Source of the DNA: Trichomonas vaginalis G3
Taxonomy: Eukaryota; Parabasalia; Trichomonadida; Trichomonadidae
NCBI RefSeq assembly: GCF_026262505.1
Contig: NC_067204.1
Location: 4,621,797 to 4,685,796 of the forward strand
Reading direction: 5' to 3'
DNA length: 64,000 nt
The first letter of the stretch is position 1. Each line of letters begins with the position of its first letter. The notes beneath the pieces were generated by a model. It had not been told where the DNA came from. It searched no databases and was given only the letters and a program-made list of their open reading frames with translations. Both the position numbers and the translations under genes were made by a program. This document shows, piece by piece, positions 53,232 to 61,310 of the stretch.

Positions 53232-54686
53232 TCATATAATGTTTGATGGACGTTCATACTTTGGAACAATTTGTTTCAAAGAATCTTCAAGACGAGCGAA
53301 TCTTACAGAGAAATCAAGCTGAGACATCTTCTTATCATGAAATATAGTATTCACATCCACTTTCTCTTTAACCAATAACTCACTTACTGTCATTTTCTGC
53401 TTCAAATCTAATCCCCATTTCGTTTTTTCGGCGGAAAGTTTGTCTACTGCTTTGATATAGTCATCTAATTTGGATTCTACACCATCATCGTCACTTTCAT
53501 CTCCTTCATCAGCTAAAATTTGCTCATTAACGTGCTTCATCATTTCGATTTCGTTTTGTGAGTGGCCACTGATCTTGAAAACCTGCTTTGCTGGGTCCAT
53601 ATCTTCGAATGCCGTTTCGAAAATTATTGAAAAATCTTCGATATAAGCTTTGATATCAACTAAATTTTGATCTCCTGGACAAATGATCGTGAATTTGCAT
53701 ACTTCGACTTCATTGGTGTATACAACAATCTGTAAATCATTATGAATGACAAAAGGAACGAAGCTATCGCAACAATATACGAGTGGACCGGTATTTGGAA
53801 GGCCAAGAGAGATTTCATCCTCTATATTTGTAGAAGCCTTGATGTTTAATGCATGAAAAGCTAAAATTCCTTCAATAATGCTTCCGGAAATTTGAATTGT
53901 TTCAAAATGATTTTTAATCTTATCATTTAGATGTAACGGCTGACCAATTATAATTTTATTAGTCAATTTTTGATAGCTCTGCACGTTTTTGGCCAATGAA
54001 TTTAATTGTAATCGATTATTCGAAAATGTGAGGTGTCCGAACATATTATTATGGTTAACCACCAAGTTGGTGATACGTTCTTGAGCTGTTTTAATGTAAT
54101 TTGTAGAGAATGCAATTATTTCTGGAACCAAAACGATTTTAGTAAATCCGGCGATAGAAGCAGCATCGTATATCAAAAGCTGTTGTTTTAATGGCATCAA
54201 ACTATCAACACCGATGATAATTTTGTTTATTCCTTGCCCGTAACCGAGTTTTATGTATGAAAGTATGAGAGCTAAGAGCTGCTCTGGATATAGTTTCATG
54301 CTCTTAAACCTATTTGTTGAGAATTCATACTGTAAGTAACCTTCAAAATCTGATGAAATTTTGTAGTGAATATTTTCTTTTAGTTTTTTAGCTTTTGGAG
54401 ATTTCTCCTTAATTCCAATGTATTGAACATAGTCTGTGAAAAATGATTGAATAAAATCTTGTGATTCTTCTGTTGCTTCTTCTTCAAATATAACTTCCGA
54501 GTCAGTAAAACAGATGTTATCTCTTATCTTAAAGTATTCTGCCGATTCTAATGAACTTTTGAAGATTCCAATATCAAATTCTTGCCCATTAATAGAAAGA
54601 CCGATACATTTCTCTATATTAGGTGATTTGGAAACTATTGGTCCTTGATTTGAAGAAGCAGGAGATTTTCCTTTGACTTCTTGCAT
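53232..54686 (-). CDS. Degenerate Hsp70-like (actin-fold ATPase family) protein
   Basis: From ATG 54686 the protein has 484 residues; a TTG one codon earlier is not needed. The arrangement is that of the Hsp70 nucleotide-binding domain. An N-terminal strand pair at CIGLSINGQEFDIGIF stands where IGIDLGTT is found. A helix (YPEQLLALILSYIKLGYG) follows, then INKIIIGVDSLMPLKQQLLI and AGFTKIVLVPEIIAFSTNYI in place of the usual 'VPAYF...R.A...AG....NEPTAAA' block. The canonical phosphate loops are not conserved and the substrate-binding half is mostly replaced by a short acidic and helical tail. I infer a non-catalytic Hsp70/Hsp110-like cofactor. Confidence 0.55.
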   Translation of the reverse strand: MQEVKGKSPASSNQGPIVSKSPNIEKCIGLSINGQEFDIGIFKSSLESAEYFKIRDNICFTDSEVIFEEEATEESQDFIQSFFTDYVQYIGIKEKSPKAKKLKENIHYKISSDFEGYLQYEFSTNRFKSMKLYPEQLLALILSYIKLGYGQGINKIIIGVDSLMPLKQQLLIYDAASIAGFTKIVLVPEIIAFSTNYIKTAQERITNLVVNHNNMFGHLTFSNNRLQLNSLAKNVQSYQKLTNKIIIGQPLHLNDKIKNHFETIQISGSIIEGILAFHALNIKASTNIEDEISLGLPNTGPLVYCCDSFVPFVIHNDLQIVVYTNEVEVCKFTIICPGDQNLVDIKAYIEDFSIIFETAFEDMDPAKQVFKISGHSQNEIEMMKHVNEQILADEGDESDDDGVESKLDDYIKAVDKLSAEKTKWGLDLKQKMTVSELLVKEKVDVNTIFHDKKMSQLDFSVRFARLEDSLKQIVPKYERPSNII

Positions 54687-55162
54687 CAAAATTTGCCACT
54701 TTTTGGTCGAGGAAAAAATATTATACTAATATGTTTCAACCCTACCATATAGATTAATTATAGAATGCTTGCAAAAATTTCAAGTAAAATTTCTTTTGCT
54801 ATAAAAGTTCCCAATACATTTTCACGTGAACATATATTCAAATGCTGCTATTCGAATTAAATCAACTAGGGATGATGTTTAAACGTATGCAGAAACGAAT
54901 AAATCCGATTCTTGTTCCTCCACACAGTTGGTAGGACTTAAGATCAAATCTAAGATTTTTATCGAATTCGCTTATGTTCAGTCCTTCTTGAATGCGAAGG
55001 CGATCTTTGGATTCTTCTTCTCGTTTGCTTTTTTTTTAATTTATGTAATTGAGAACATAGAATAATTAAAAGGGGTTACACATTCAAACAAAAAACATCA
55101 TAAATATTTAATTCAAACAAGATTATGAAATACAAATATTAAAATAATATGATTCAACCATA
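54687..55162. other. Intergenic with a possible minus-strand coding remnant
   Basis: On the minus strand a frame runs from after TAA 55036-55038 to TGA 54862-54864 with a protein-like sequence (DRLRIQEGLNISEFDKNLRF and LCGGTRIGFIRFCIRL) but no ATG. It may be the 3' end of a lost gene. I do not recognise it. Confidence 0.3.
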
Positions 55163-56878
55163 TTATTTACCATGATCATCATCTGAATAGTAGTAATCTT
55201 CTTCTCCATTATAGTAATCGGAATAATATTCATTATCTTTATCATGATTCTTTTTTTCTTCTTGGTTTTCAGTTTTATCTCCTAAAACAATTGTAGGCTT
55301 TCTAGAATCATCTATTTCAACTGCGGATTTGATCTGAGTTACCAATCCTGAAGGTAATGGATCAGGTTTAACTAAACCATCTTCTTCTGTTTTATTTTCC
55401 TGGGAATTTTGGTTCTGTTCTTCAGATTTTGGTTGATTTTCATTTGTATTTTGTGGATTTTCATGGGAAATCTGTTGATTTTCAGGTGGATTTTGATTTT
55501 GATTCTTGCGCTCATCATCACTTGAACTTGAACTACTTGACGATGATTCTTTCTTTTCTTCTTTGTTTTCATTCTGTGTATTTTCTTCATTGTTTTGGTT
55601 CTGTGTATTGTCTTCTTTCTTTTCTTTTTTGTTTTCGTTTTGTTGGATAAAACTTGCTTTGTTTTTCATTCTGGATTCGTATTCTTCGAAAAATCTGATT
55701 CTTTCTTCGTCTTTTTGTTTCAATCTTTCTTCAGTTTCTTTTCCTTTCTTTGATGCTTCCTTGTTCTTTTCATTTTCACTCTGTCTTATTGCATTGTAAT
55801 CAGGAGGAACAAGCTTTGGAAGGAGTAAATAATCTTTTTCTCGGCCAAGCATTGAAGCAATTGATGACTTTGATGGTTCAACGCTGTGTTTGTCAGCACG
55901 TGACGATGTTATAGCAGTATGTCTTTCCTTGAAGGCTAAAACCTTTTCTCTGTTTGCGGCAGCTCTGATGTTCACTTCTTGCTTTGCAGCTAATGCTTCT
56001 CGTGCTTCTGCTCGAATTTTATCGAAACTGGCCCTTTCTTGCATCTGCTTGTCAAGTAGTTTATCGCGAGCTGAAACATAATCAGCATTAAGACGTTGTT
56101 GAGCGATGTCAGCTTCGATTTTTCGTAATTTGTCGGCTTTTGCTTTTAATTCTCTAGCTAGTTTGTAATCTCCTTGGAGGCCAACTCTCCGCTCGTTCTC
56201 TGATAAGGATAAAAGCTTTTGAGATGGTTTTCTGTACTTTCTTGGTGCTTCTGTCTGCCAATAATGATCAAATTGACAAAGATCGGATTCGTGACGTTTT
56301 TCGAGCTCCGAACGACGTTGTATAGTCTGCTGATCGAATTCATCAAGTTTATCTGCAAATTGCATCAATTGATTGTGTAATCGATCATTGTCTTCGGAGT
56401 TATGAGATCTAGATGTATCTGGATGCTTTAAGTATGTTCTTATTTCATTGGCTAAGTTATCGCACGCTTCTGCTTTATCATAATCACGAGATAAAACACA
56501 ATCAGTTGAATAAACTCTTAAATGAGATAAAAGCATATTTAAATCATGTGGATTTACTTCTGAAAAGTTGTGAGATTTCAATAAATCTTCTCTTAAACCT
56601 ATTAAATCTTGATTATTAAGTGTTGAAATTTCGCTTTGCTGAGTTTGCTTAGGAGAAGATCTACTAGTAACATTGGAAACAACTGAAACATTGCTTCTTG
56701 AAGTTTCGTATGATGTTTTTGCTCTACTTGTTGTCTTTGCGCGTAATGTTGAAATTTGAGTCTGTTTGACTGGAATATCAGCCTCAGTATTGAAGTTAGT
56801 CTCTCTTTTCCTGATTTTGATTGAGCGTTCAGGCTTAGATCGAATTGGAATCGCCTGGAATTGCCTCCGCGACGACAT
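55163..56878 (-). CDS. Coiled-coil protein with an acidic low-complexity tail
   Basis: The 571-residue protein starts at ATG 56878. The N-terminal 90 residues are Ser/Thr/Arg-rich. Residues 95-150 include a conserved-looking helical block (VYSTDCVLSRDYDKAEACDN) of the kind found in several trichomonad coiled-coil proteins. Residues 155-325 and 365-415 are long Arg/Lys/Glu/Gln-rich coiled coils. The C-terminus is Asn/Gln/Glu-rich with a Ser run and ends in an Asp/Tyr-rich stretch. A cytoskeletal or scaffold role is likely, but no specific partner is indicated. Confidence 0.65.
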   Translation of the reverse strand: MSSRRQFQAIPIRSKPERSIKIRKRETNFNTEADIPVKQTQISTLRAKTTSRAKTSYETSRSNVSVVSNVTSRSSPKQTQQSEISTLNNQDLIGLREDLLKSHNFSEVNPHDLNMLLSHLRVYSTDCVLSRDYDKAEACDNLANEIRTYLKHPDTSRSHNSEDNDRLHNQLMQFADKLDEFDQQTIQRRSELEKRHESDLCQFDHYWQTEAPRKYRKPSQKLLSLSENERRVGLQGDYKLARELKAKADKLRKIEADIAQQRLNADYVSARDKLLDKQMQERASFDKIRAEAREALAAKQEVNIRAAANREKVLAFKERHTAITSSRADKHSVEPSKSSIASMLGREKDYLLLPKLVPPDYNAIRQSENEKNKEASKKGKETEERLKQKDEERIRFFEEYESRMKNKASFIQQNENKKEKKEDNTQNQNNEENTQNENKEEKKESSSSSSSSSDDERKNQNQNPPENQQISHENPQNTNENQPKSEEQNQNSQENKTEEDGLVKPDPLPSGLVTQIKSAVEIDDSRKPTIVLGDKTENQEEKKNHDKDNEYYSDYYNGEEDYYYSDDDHGK

Positions 56879-57018
56879 ACAATTCTTTTTATACGTTAAT
56901 TATTTCAAATCGAATATAGGACGACAATTGGTGAATAAAAACACAATAAAACCAATCAACATATAATAAGGGTACACAGAATTGCAAAATTTACTTCTTT
57001 AATATAAAATTGAACAAT

Positions 57019-57210
57019 TTAATAAACAAACAAAGGGCAGAGACGTGCTGCAACATTGGCTCTGAATCCAGATGCGAGAATTACATATACGTATTCATTA
57101 AAGAACTTATCAAAATCTTCAACCTCACCATTTAATGCGTCAATTCTTTCTAAATCTGACTTATTAACTTTGAGTGTGAACTCCAGAGCTTGTTCATAGT
57201 CTTCGAATGC
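57019..57210 (-). pseudogene. Gene 3'-end fragment without a start
   Basis: The minus strand is open for 63 codons from just after TAA 57211-57213 to TAA 57019-57021. The translation looks like a real protein C-terminus (AFEDYEQALEFTLKVNKSDL, then ASGFRANVAARLCPLFVY). No ATG is available. I do not recognise the family. The GC content is higher than in the flanks, as in host coding sequence. Confidence 0.4.
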
Positions 57211-57583
57211 TTATTTGAGTTGAGTTTTAGTAAGTTTTATTATTAATTTGGTCTCTAATAGCTGACTATGAGATTATATCTGGATTTAAATGTAGTATGA
57301 GCAATTTCAAATTAATTTTGTACATTCTTCAGAAATGATTGTGACATTTATTGATTTTATGTAAGTGATATGATAATACACATCATATATAATCATTTTC
57401 TCCATTTGGATTTGCTATAGAAGGGAATTTTATTGGCTTATTGCGCAGATCAGCTCAGCGGCGCGCTAAAAGAATACGCTATTTAATATTTGCTTTCTGA
57501 AATTACTATTTTTCAATCGTTTTGAAACACATACATTTCAATTTAAGATATATTATACTCTGGATTTCGAAAATCCAATAGAG
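57211..57583. other. Intergenic
   Basis: The stretch holds a short GC-rich patch (CAGCTCAGCGGCGCGC near 57450-57466) in otherwise AT-rich sequence. No gene is seen. Confidence 0.4.
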
Positions 57584-57697
57584 GATAGTGTAAACATCAC
57601 AAAAATAACCTTATATAAATCATCCTGATTCTAAGTTCTCAATATAATAGCCTTAAAAGTGCTTTTTTGTAGTTGGTCTATCGTCTTTATGGCACCC
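57584..57697. mobile_element. Diverged copy of the TTAA MITE
   Basis: It matches 35100-35222 along most of its length, for example GTGTAAACATCACAAAA, CTCAATATAATAGCCTTAAA and GGTCTATCGTCT, then a GGCACCC end. The left terminal repeat and the TTAA flanks are gone, so it is older. It ends 31 bp before the ATG of the CgtA-like gene and may contribute promoter sequence. Confidence 0.65.
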
Positions 57698-57728
57698 GCA
57701 TCTACAAATTTTTTGAATCTAACTTTTA

Positions 57729-58730
57729 ATGGAATGCTTTTGCTCAACACATCATAGCTATTCTACACTAATGTTTTTACTTAGTGCTTATGAACTTTTT
57801 CGCTTAATAACGATTTGGACCGGCTTCATCAAATATGATTTAACTGGACCAAACTTTTGGATAAAAAAAGTTGAAGTATGCGATAAAATGGATGGATATG
57901 CCCCTTTATGCTATAGAGGAACGCAACAATCTGTTGATCCATGGGCTTTTATAAGAGTAAAAGACGAGATAAATACAATTGAGGCATCCTTAAACTCGCT
58001 AATACCGGCTTTAAAAAAAGGAGTTATTGGATATGTCAATTCAACAGATGGTACAAATAAAGTAATTCTAAATTTTTGCCGACAACATCCAACATTCATT
58101 CCAATTAAGTATGATTACGATGTAATACCTGCGAACGATGAACTTTACTTTCAAAAGTATGATGCAAACCGTGCTCTTGATTCATATTACAATTATGTAT
58201 ATAAGTTCATTCCAGACAATGAATGGTTAATTAGAATTGACGCGGACCAAATATATGATACTGAAAAATTATATATGCTCACTTTTCTACCTGATAATGA
58301 TATAGAAGCAATTCCTATTTTTAGAATTAATCTTCATGTTGACGATGGGATTCTTATGATTCTTAAGAATGGCTATGGACCTTTTAGCTATGTTAATGAC
58401 CAGTGGCTATTGAAAAAGACAAACGGATCTGGTTTTACAATGCATATTGATAATAATTCCAGAGAAGCATGGGAATTATTATATCCTGCCCCACCAACAA
58501 ATACTCAAACAGATATTATTGCATGGCATTTCCCTTTTCTTAAGCACTGGAGGAGACTGCAGGATGATTCCCATCATGATTCATTTGATAAAGTAAAGCG
58601 AATACCTTTTGGACAAAATGCAAAAATATTAGCTCGCTTATCTCATCTTCATATGGATGAAGATATGATAGATGAAAATAGAGTGAAGGAATTGTTATTT
58701 AGATATCGAAATGTTACCGAAAATTATTAA
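57729..58730 (+). CDS. CgtA-like glycosyltransferase (beta-1,4-GalNAc transferase family), candidate lateral transfer
   Basis: The 333-residue protein has a hydrophobic stretch at residues 12-30, then a GT-A domain closely resembling Campylobacter CgtA. Matching blocks are PWAFIRVKDE (71-80), LIPALKKGVIGY with TDG (91-108), FIPIKYDY (123-130), YYNYVYKFIP (153-162) and EWLIRIDADQIYD (165-177) with the DxD site DAD at 171-173. A later HFPFLKHWR also fits. In Campylobacter CgtA adds GalNAc to lipooligosaccharide, making ganglioside-like epitopes. Here it would act on a surface or secretory glycan. Start ATG 57729 follows a MITE copy; no initiator is evident. The family match is from recall. Confidence 0.75.
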   Translation: MECFCSTHHSYSTLMFLLSAYELFRLITIWTGFIKYDLTGPNFWIKKVEVCDKMDGYAPLCYRGTQQSVDPWAFIRVKDEINTIEASLNSLIPALKKGVIGYVNSTDGTNKVILNFCRQHPTFIPIKYDYDVIPANDELYFQKYDANRALDSYYNYVYKFIPDNEWLIRIDADQIYDTEKLYMLTFLPDNDIEAIPIFRINLHVDDGILMILKNGYGPFSYVNDQWLLKKTNGSGFTMHIDNNSREAWELLYPAPPTNTQTDIIAWHFPFLKHWRRLQDDSHHDSFDKVKRIPFGQNAKILARLSHLHMDEDMIDENRVKELLFRYRNVTENY

Positions 58731-59236
58731 TAATTATTCTTTTCTTTTTCTTTTGTTTTTGCATATTTAATATGAGTGATTTTAACATGAAGTTCACAGA
58801 TTATAAATCTATGATGGGCATGAACTAGTATTGCTGATTCATAAAATTATTTTTTCGATCAAGAGAAAATAGATCTCAAAAAGTCTATTGTTGTATAGTT
58901 TTAAACAAAGCTGGCGATCTCTTATAGTATAATTATAAAATAGCCCGTTATGGTTTTGATCAACCGAATTGTTTTTATATATATCCAAAGTATTGATAAT
59001 ATGAGATTCTACATATCTTAGTCATTCCTCATTCTCCTTTATATTGTTTAATTTTGATAGAATTATGATATTAAACTCGAAAGAACAAACTATAATCAGC
59101 ACAATTCGAATTTATATGAAAAAATATAGTAGATGTATCATACAAATTACGATCTTTTCATGTTAATTTTTATAAAAAAATATAATTTTTTAAAAAAATC
59201 AATTAATATTATAGATTAATCAATCACAATATTACT
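58731..59236. other. Intergenic between converging genes
   Basis: This is AT-rich 3' flank shared by the CgtA-like gene and the SBDS gene. Nothing is recognised in it. Confidence 0.45.
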
Positions 59237-60010
59237 TTATTTCTTTCCCTTACCACCATGACCGCCTTTTCCGCCTTTCTTGACAACTTTCTTATTTTCC
59301 TTCTCTCCGACCTTTTCGCCAGAAGCAGCAGCACCAGCAATACTGAAAACAGCTTGGCCACCACTTGCCTTTGAAATCTGGTTGTTGAAATCGTCAAATT
59401 TGCCTGGTGTAATTGTAACCTGGAAATAAGCGTTTTCTGGACCGTATTCTTCCTTTCTAACGGTACAGAAGCTGTAAATAAGGCCTACGACTGGTCCAAG
59501 CTTTGCATTTGGAACAGCAACTTGGCCTTCGATAATAGACTCTTCTAAACGAATAATTGTCATGAGCTTTGGAATAATTGCACGAGCATTAGCTTCTGCA
59601 GACTTTTCTGTATCGAGATTATACTTAACTTCTTTAAGTGCGTTTTCAATGCGAACAACTGGATGTGGTGTTCTTGAGGATGGCTCGATGAAGTTCTCAT
59701 GAATGAAATTGACAACTTGGTTATGAAGTTTTTCGACAATTTCACGTTTTTCTTGAGCTGTTAATGAATACTTTCCTTTCTTCATGATTAATTCCAAAAG
59801 AGCTTGGCCAGAGCATCCAAGCTTAGCAAGATCAGCTTGGGCAGCAACTTCACCCTTGCTGGAGTTGGCCCAGACTGTATCATCAATCAAAGCTTCTTTA
59901 AGAGAGCATTGGTCCTCACGATACTTTGTAACCATGCCTGGCTTACCAAGAAGCTCTACTGTAACGCCATTAGCTGAGTATTTAACAAGCTGAACGTTTG
60001 TTGCAGACAT
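59237..60010 (-). CDS. SBDS: SBDS ribosome maturation protein
   Basis: From ATG 60010 the protein has 257 residues. The N-terminal FYSH domain begins TNVQLVKYSANGVTVELLG and includes VWANSSKGEVA near residue 48. Then come the helical domain (QEKREIVEKLHNQVVNFI, EPSSRTPHPVVRIENALKEV) and the C-terminal ferredoxin-like domain. The order and motifs are those of SBDS/Sdo1. With the GTPase EFL1 it releases the anti-association factor eIF6 from the 60S subunit in the cytoplasm. A Gly/Lys-rich basic tail (KKGGKGGHGGKGKK) is an extra feature that could bind RNA. An in-frame longer reading from 60070 is unlikely, because the initiator lies between it and ATG 60010. Confidence 0.9.
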   Translation of the reverse strand: MSATNVQLVKYSANGVTVELLGKPGMVTKYREDQCSLKEALIDDTVWANSSKGEVAAQADLAKLGCSGQALLELIMKKGKYSLTAQEKREIVEKLHNQVVNFIHENFIEPSSRTPHPVVRIENALKEVKYNLDTEKSAEANARAIIPKLMTIIRLEESIIEGQVAVPNAKLGPVVGLIYSFCTVRKEEYGPENAYFQVTITPGKFDDFNNQISKASGGQAVFSIAGAAASGEKVGEKENKKVVKKGGKGGHGGKGKK

Positions 60011-60016
60011 AAAGAT

Positions 60017-60027
60017 TTGTGAAGTGA
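60017..60027 (-). promoter_or_regulatory. Initiator cluster of the SBDS gene
   Basis: On the minus strand TCACTT and TCACAA overlap (60027-60022 and 60022-60017). Both match TCAPy(T/A)(T/A) and give leaders of about 10 to 15 nt to ATG 60010. They decide in favour of ATG 60010 over the upstream in-frame start. Confidence 0.55.
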
Positions 60028-60087
60028 CTATTTTTGTTATCCCACAATTTTCTATCGTCAAAATTGTCAAAATTTAGGGCAAACCCA

Positions 60088-60107
60088 AATTTTAGCTAAA
60101 AGTGACA
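60088..60107. repeat. Mirrored 20-bp motif, SBDS side
   Basis: AATTTTAGCTAAAAGTGACA here is the exact inverted copy of 61102-61121. Both read TGTCACTTTTAGCTAAAATT toward their own gene, about 80 bp before the SBDS start and about 190 bp before the hydrolase start. Confidence 0.7.
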
Positions 60108-60163
60108 GGGAAAAAAACGTTTAGTATTAAAAAAAAGACCGATGAGAGCTTCGTTCGAAATAT

Positions 60164-60225
60164 AGAGGGAACTGAGAATGCGCAACCATTCTCAGGGAAT
60201 ATTGGATGCTATTCCCGTTCCCTCT
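60164..60225. other. Perfect three-way-junction palindrome
   Basis: An outer stem of 9 bp (AGAGGGAAC 60164-60172 with GTTCCCTCT 60217-60225) encloses two adjacent hairpins. One is TGAGAATG/CATTCTCA (60173-60180, 60187-60194, loop of 6) and the other is GGGAATA/TATTCCC (60195-60201, 60210-60216, loop of 8). The three stems meet with no unpaired junction base. It does not fit a tRNA. Confidence 0.7.
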
Positions 60226-60266
60226 GTATGGAAAATTGAGGTTTTCAAAGGGAGTTAAAATAATAT

Positions 60267-60499
60267 CAAATTTATACTAATTTACTTCAAAATACAAAAG
60301 TATTTGACAGCTAAAATTAGTTACTTTAGCAAGCCTATCAATACCCTTTTACGATTATTGTTACTTTTTCGAAATAAAAGTAAAAACAAATTTATACTAA
60401 TTTACTTCAAAATACAAAAGTATTTGACAGCTAAAATTAGTTACTTTAGCAAGCCTATCAATACCCTTTTACGATTATTGCTACTTTTTCGAAATAAAA
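60267..60499. repeat. 120-bp tandem duplication
   Basis: The unit starting CAAATTTATACTAATTTACT is present twice with a period of exactly 120 bp and almost no differences. It includes CTACTTTTTCGAAATAAAA-type ends. It is non-coding. Confidence 0.75.
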
Positions 60500-60873
60500 T
60501 AAATTTATTATCAAAAACTTTTTTTTCTTAGTAAAAATAAAAATGTTATTTTATATCAAGTTTTTATTCATAAATTTTTATAATGTTGTATAAATTTCAT
60601 TAAAATTTACGTACATATTAAGGTACTTATCTTCTACATATATAATCTTCATTAGATATATACATGATAAATAAAATTCATAAAACATTAAAAATCAAAA
60701 AATTAGATGAACCTTGGCAATTAAACTTTATTAAATAATAGTTGTTTATAAATTATATTATATTATCATTTAATATTATTTTGATAATGAAGATTTTATT
60801 TTGCAATAATATAAACGAAATTTTTTACCTTATGAACTTTTGATGGAAATATGCAAATTTAAAATAATAAAGA

Positions 60874-61001
60874 AAGCCGCGAGCGAAGCGATCGGCTTAG
60901 TTCGAAGATTTTGATTCAAATCTTTGCTGATCTGTAATTCGCGGAAGCCGCGAGCGAATCGAGCGGCTTAGGTCTAAGATTTTGATTCAAATCTTTGCTT
61001 A
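60874..61001. repeat. Two copies of a paired-hairpin module
   Basis: Each module has a GC-rich hairpin closed by AAGCCG/CGGCTT (60874-60898; 60945-60969) followed by an AAGATTT/AAATCTT hairpin (60905-60924; 60976-60995). The copies are 71 bp apart. Confidence 0.6.
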
Positions 61002-61101
61002 TATTCCTTAAATTCTTTATGAAACTCGCAACAGTTCCATAAAAAATTTTAAATTCTAAACTGTCGAAATTACCGATCGGTAATCACACCCTTCACGGGC
61101 G

Positions 61102-61121
61102 TGTCACTTTTAGCTAAAATT
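61102..61121. repeat. Mirrored 20-bp motif, hydrolase side
   Basis: TGTCACTTTTAGCTAAAATT is the exact inverted partner of 60088-60107, in the same orientation relative to its gene. Confidence 0.7.
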
Positions 61122-61310
61122 ACCCCTACTCCAAAATTTAGCGATAATAGGGGAAAAGTGACTTCAAAAATATTTTATAGAGAATCCAATACCAAAACAT
61201 TATTGTCATTTACATTGTTATTCAAAAAATCGTCACCTTTTCCGTGGATTTTGCTAGGTTTACAAAAAATTTAATAATAATCAAGGGGGCGTTTTATTAA
61301 AAATTATTAA

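Noticed and set aside
60164-60225. tRNA or other known RNA gene at the three-way junction
   Set aside because: Stem lengths, loops and missing A/B boxes do not fit a tRNA, and no known RNA family is recognised.
60088-61121. A transposon bounded by the mirrored 20-bp motifs
   Set aside because: No convincing target duplication flanks the pair (AAACCCA against ACCCCTA), so it is reported only as a mirrored motif.
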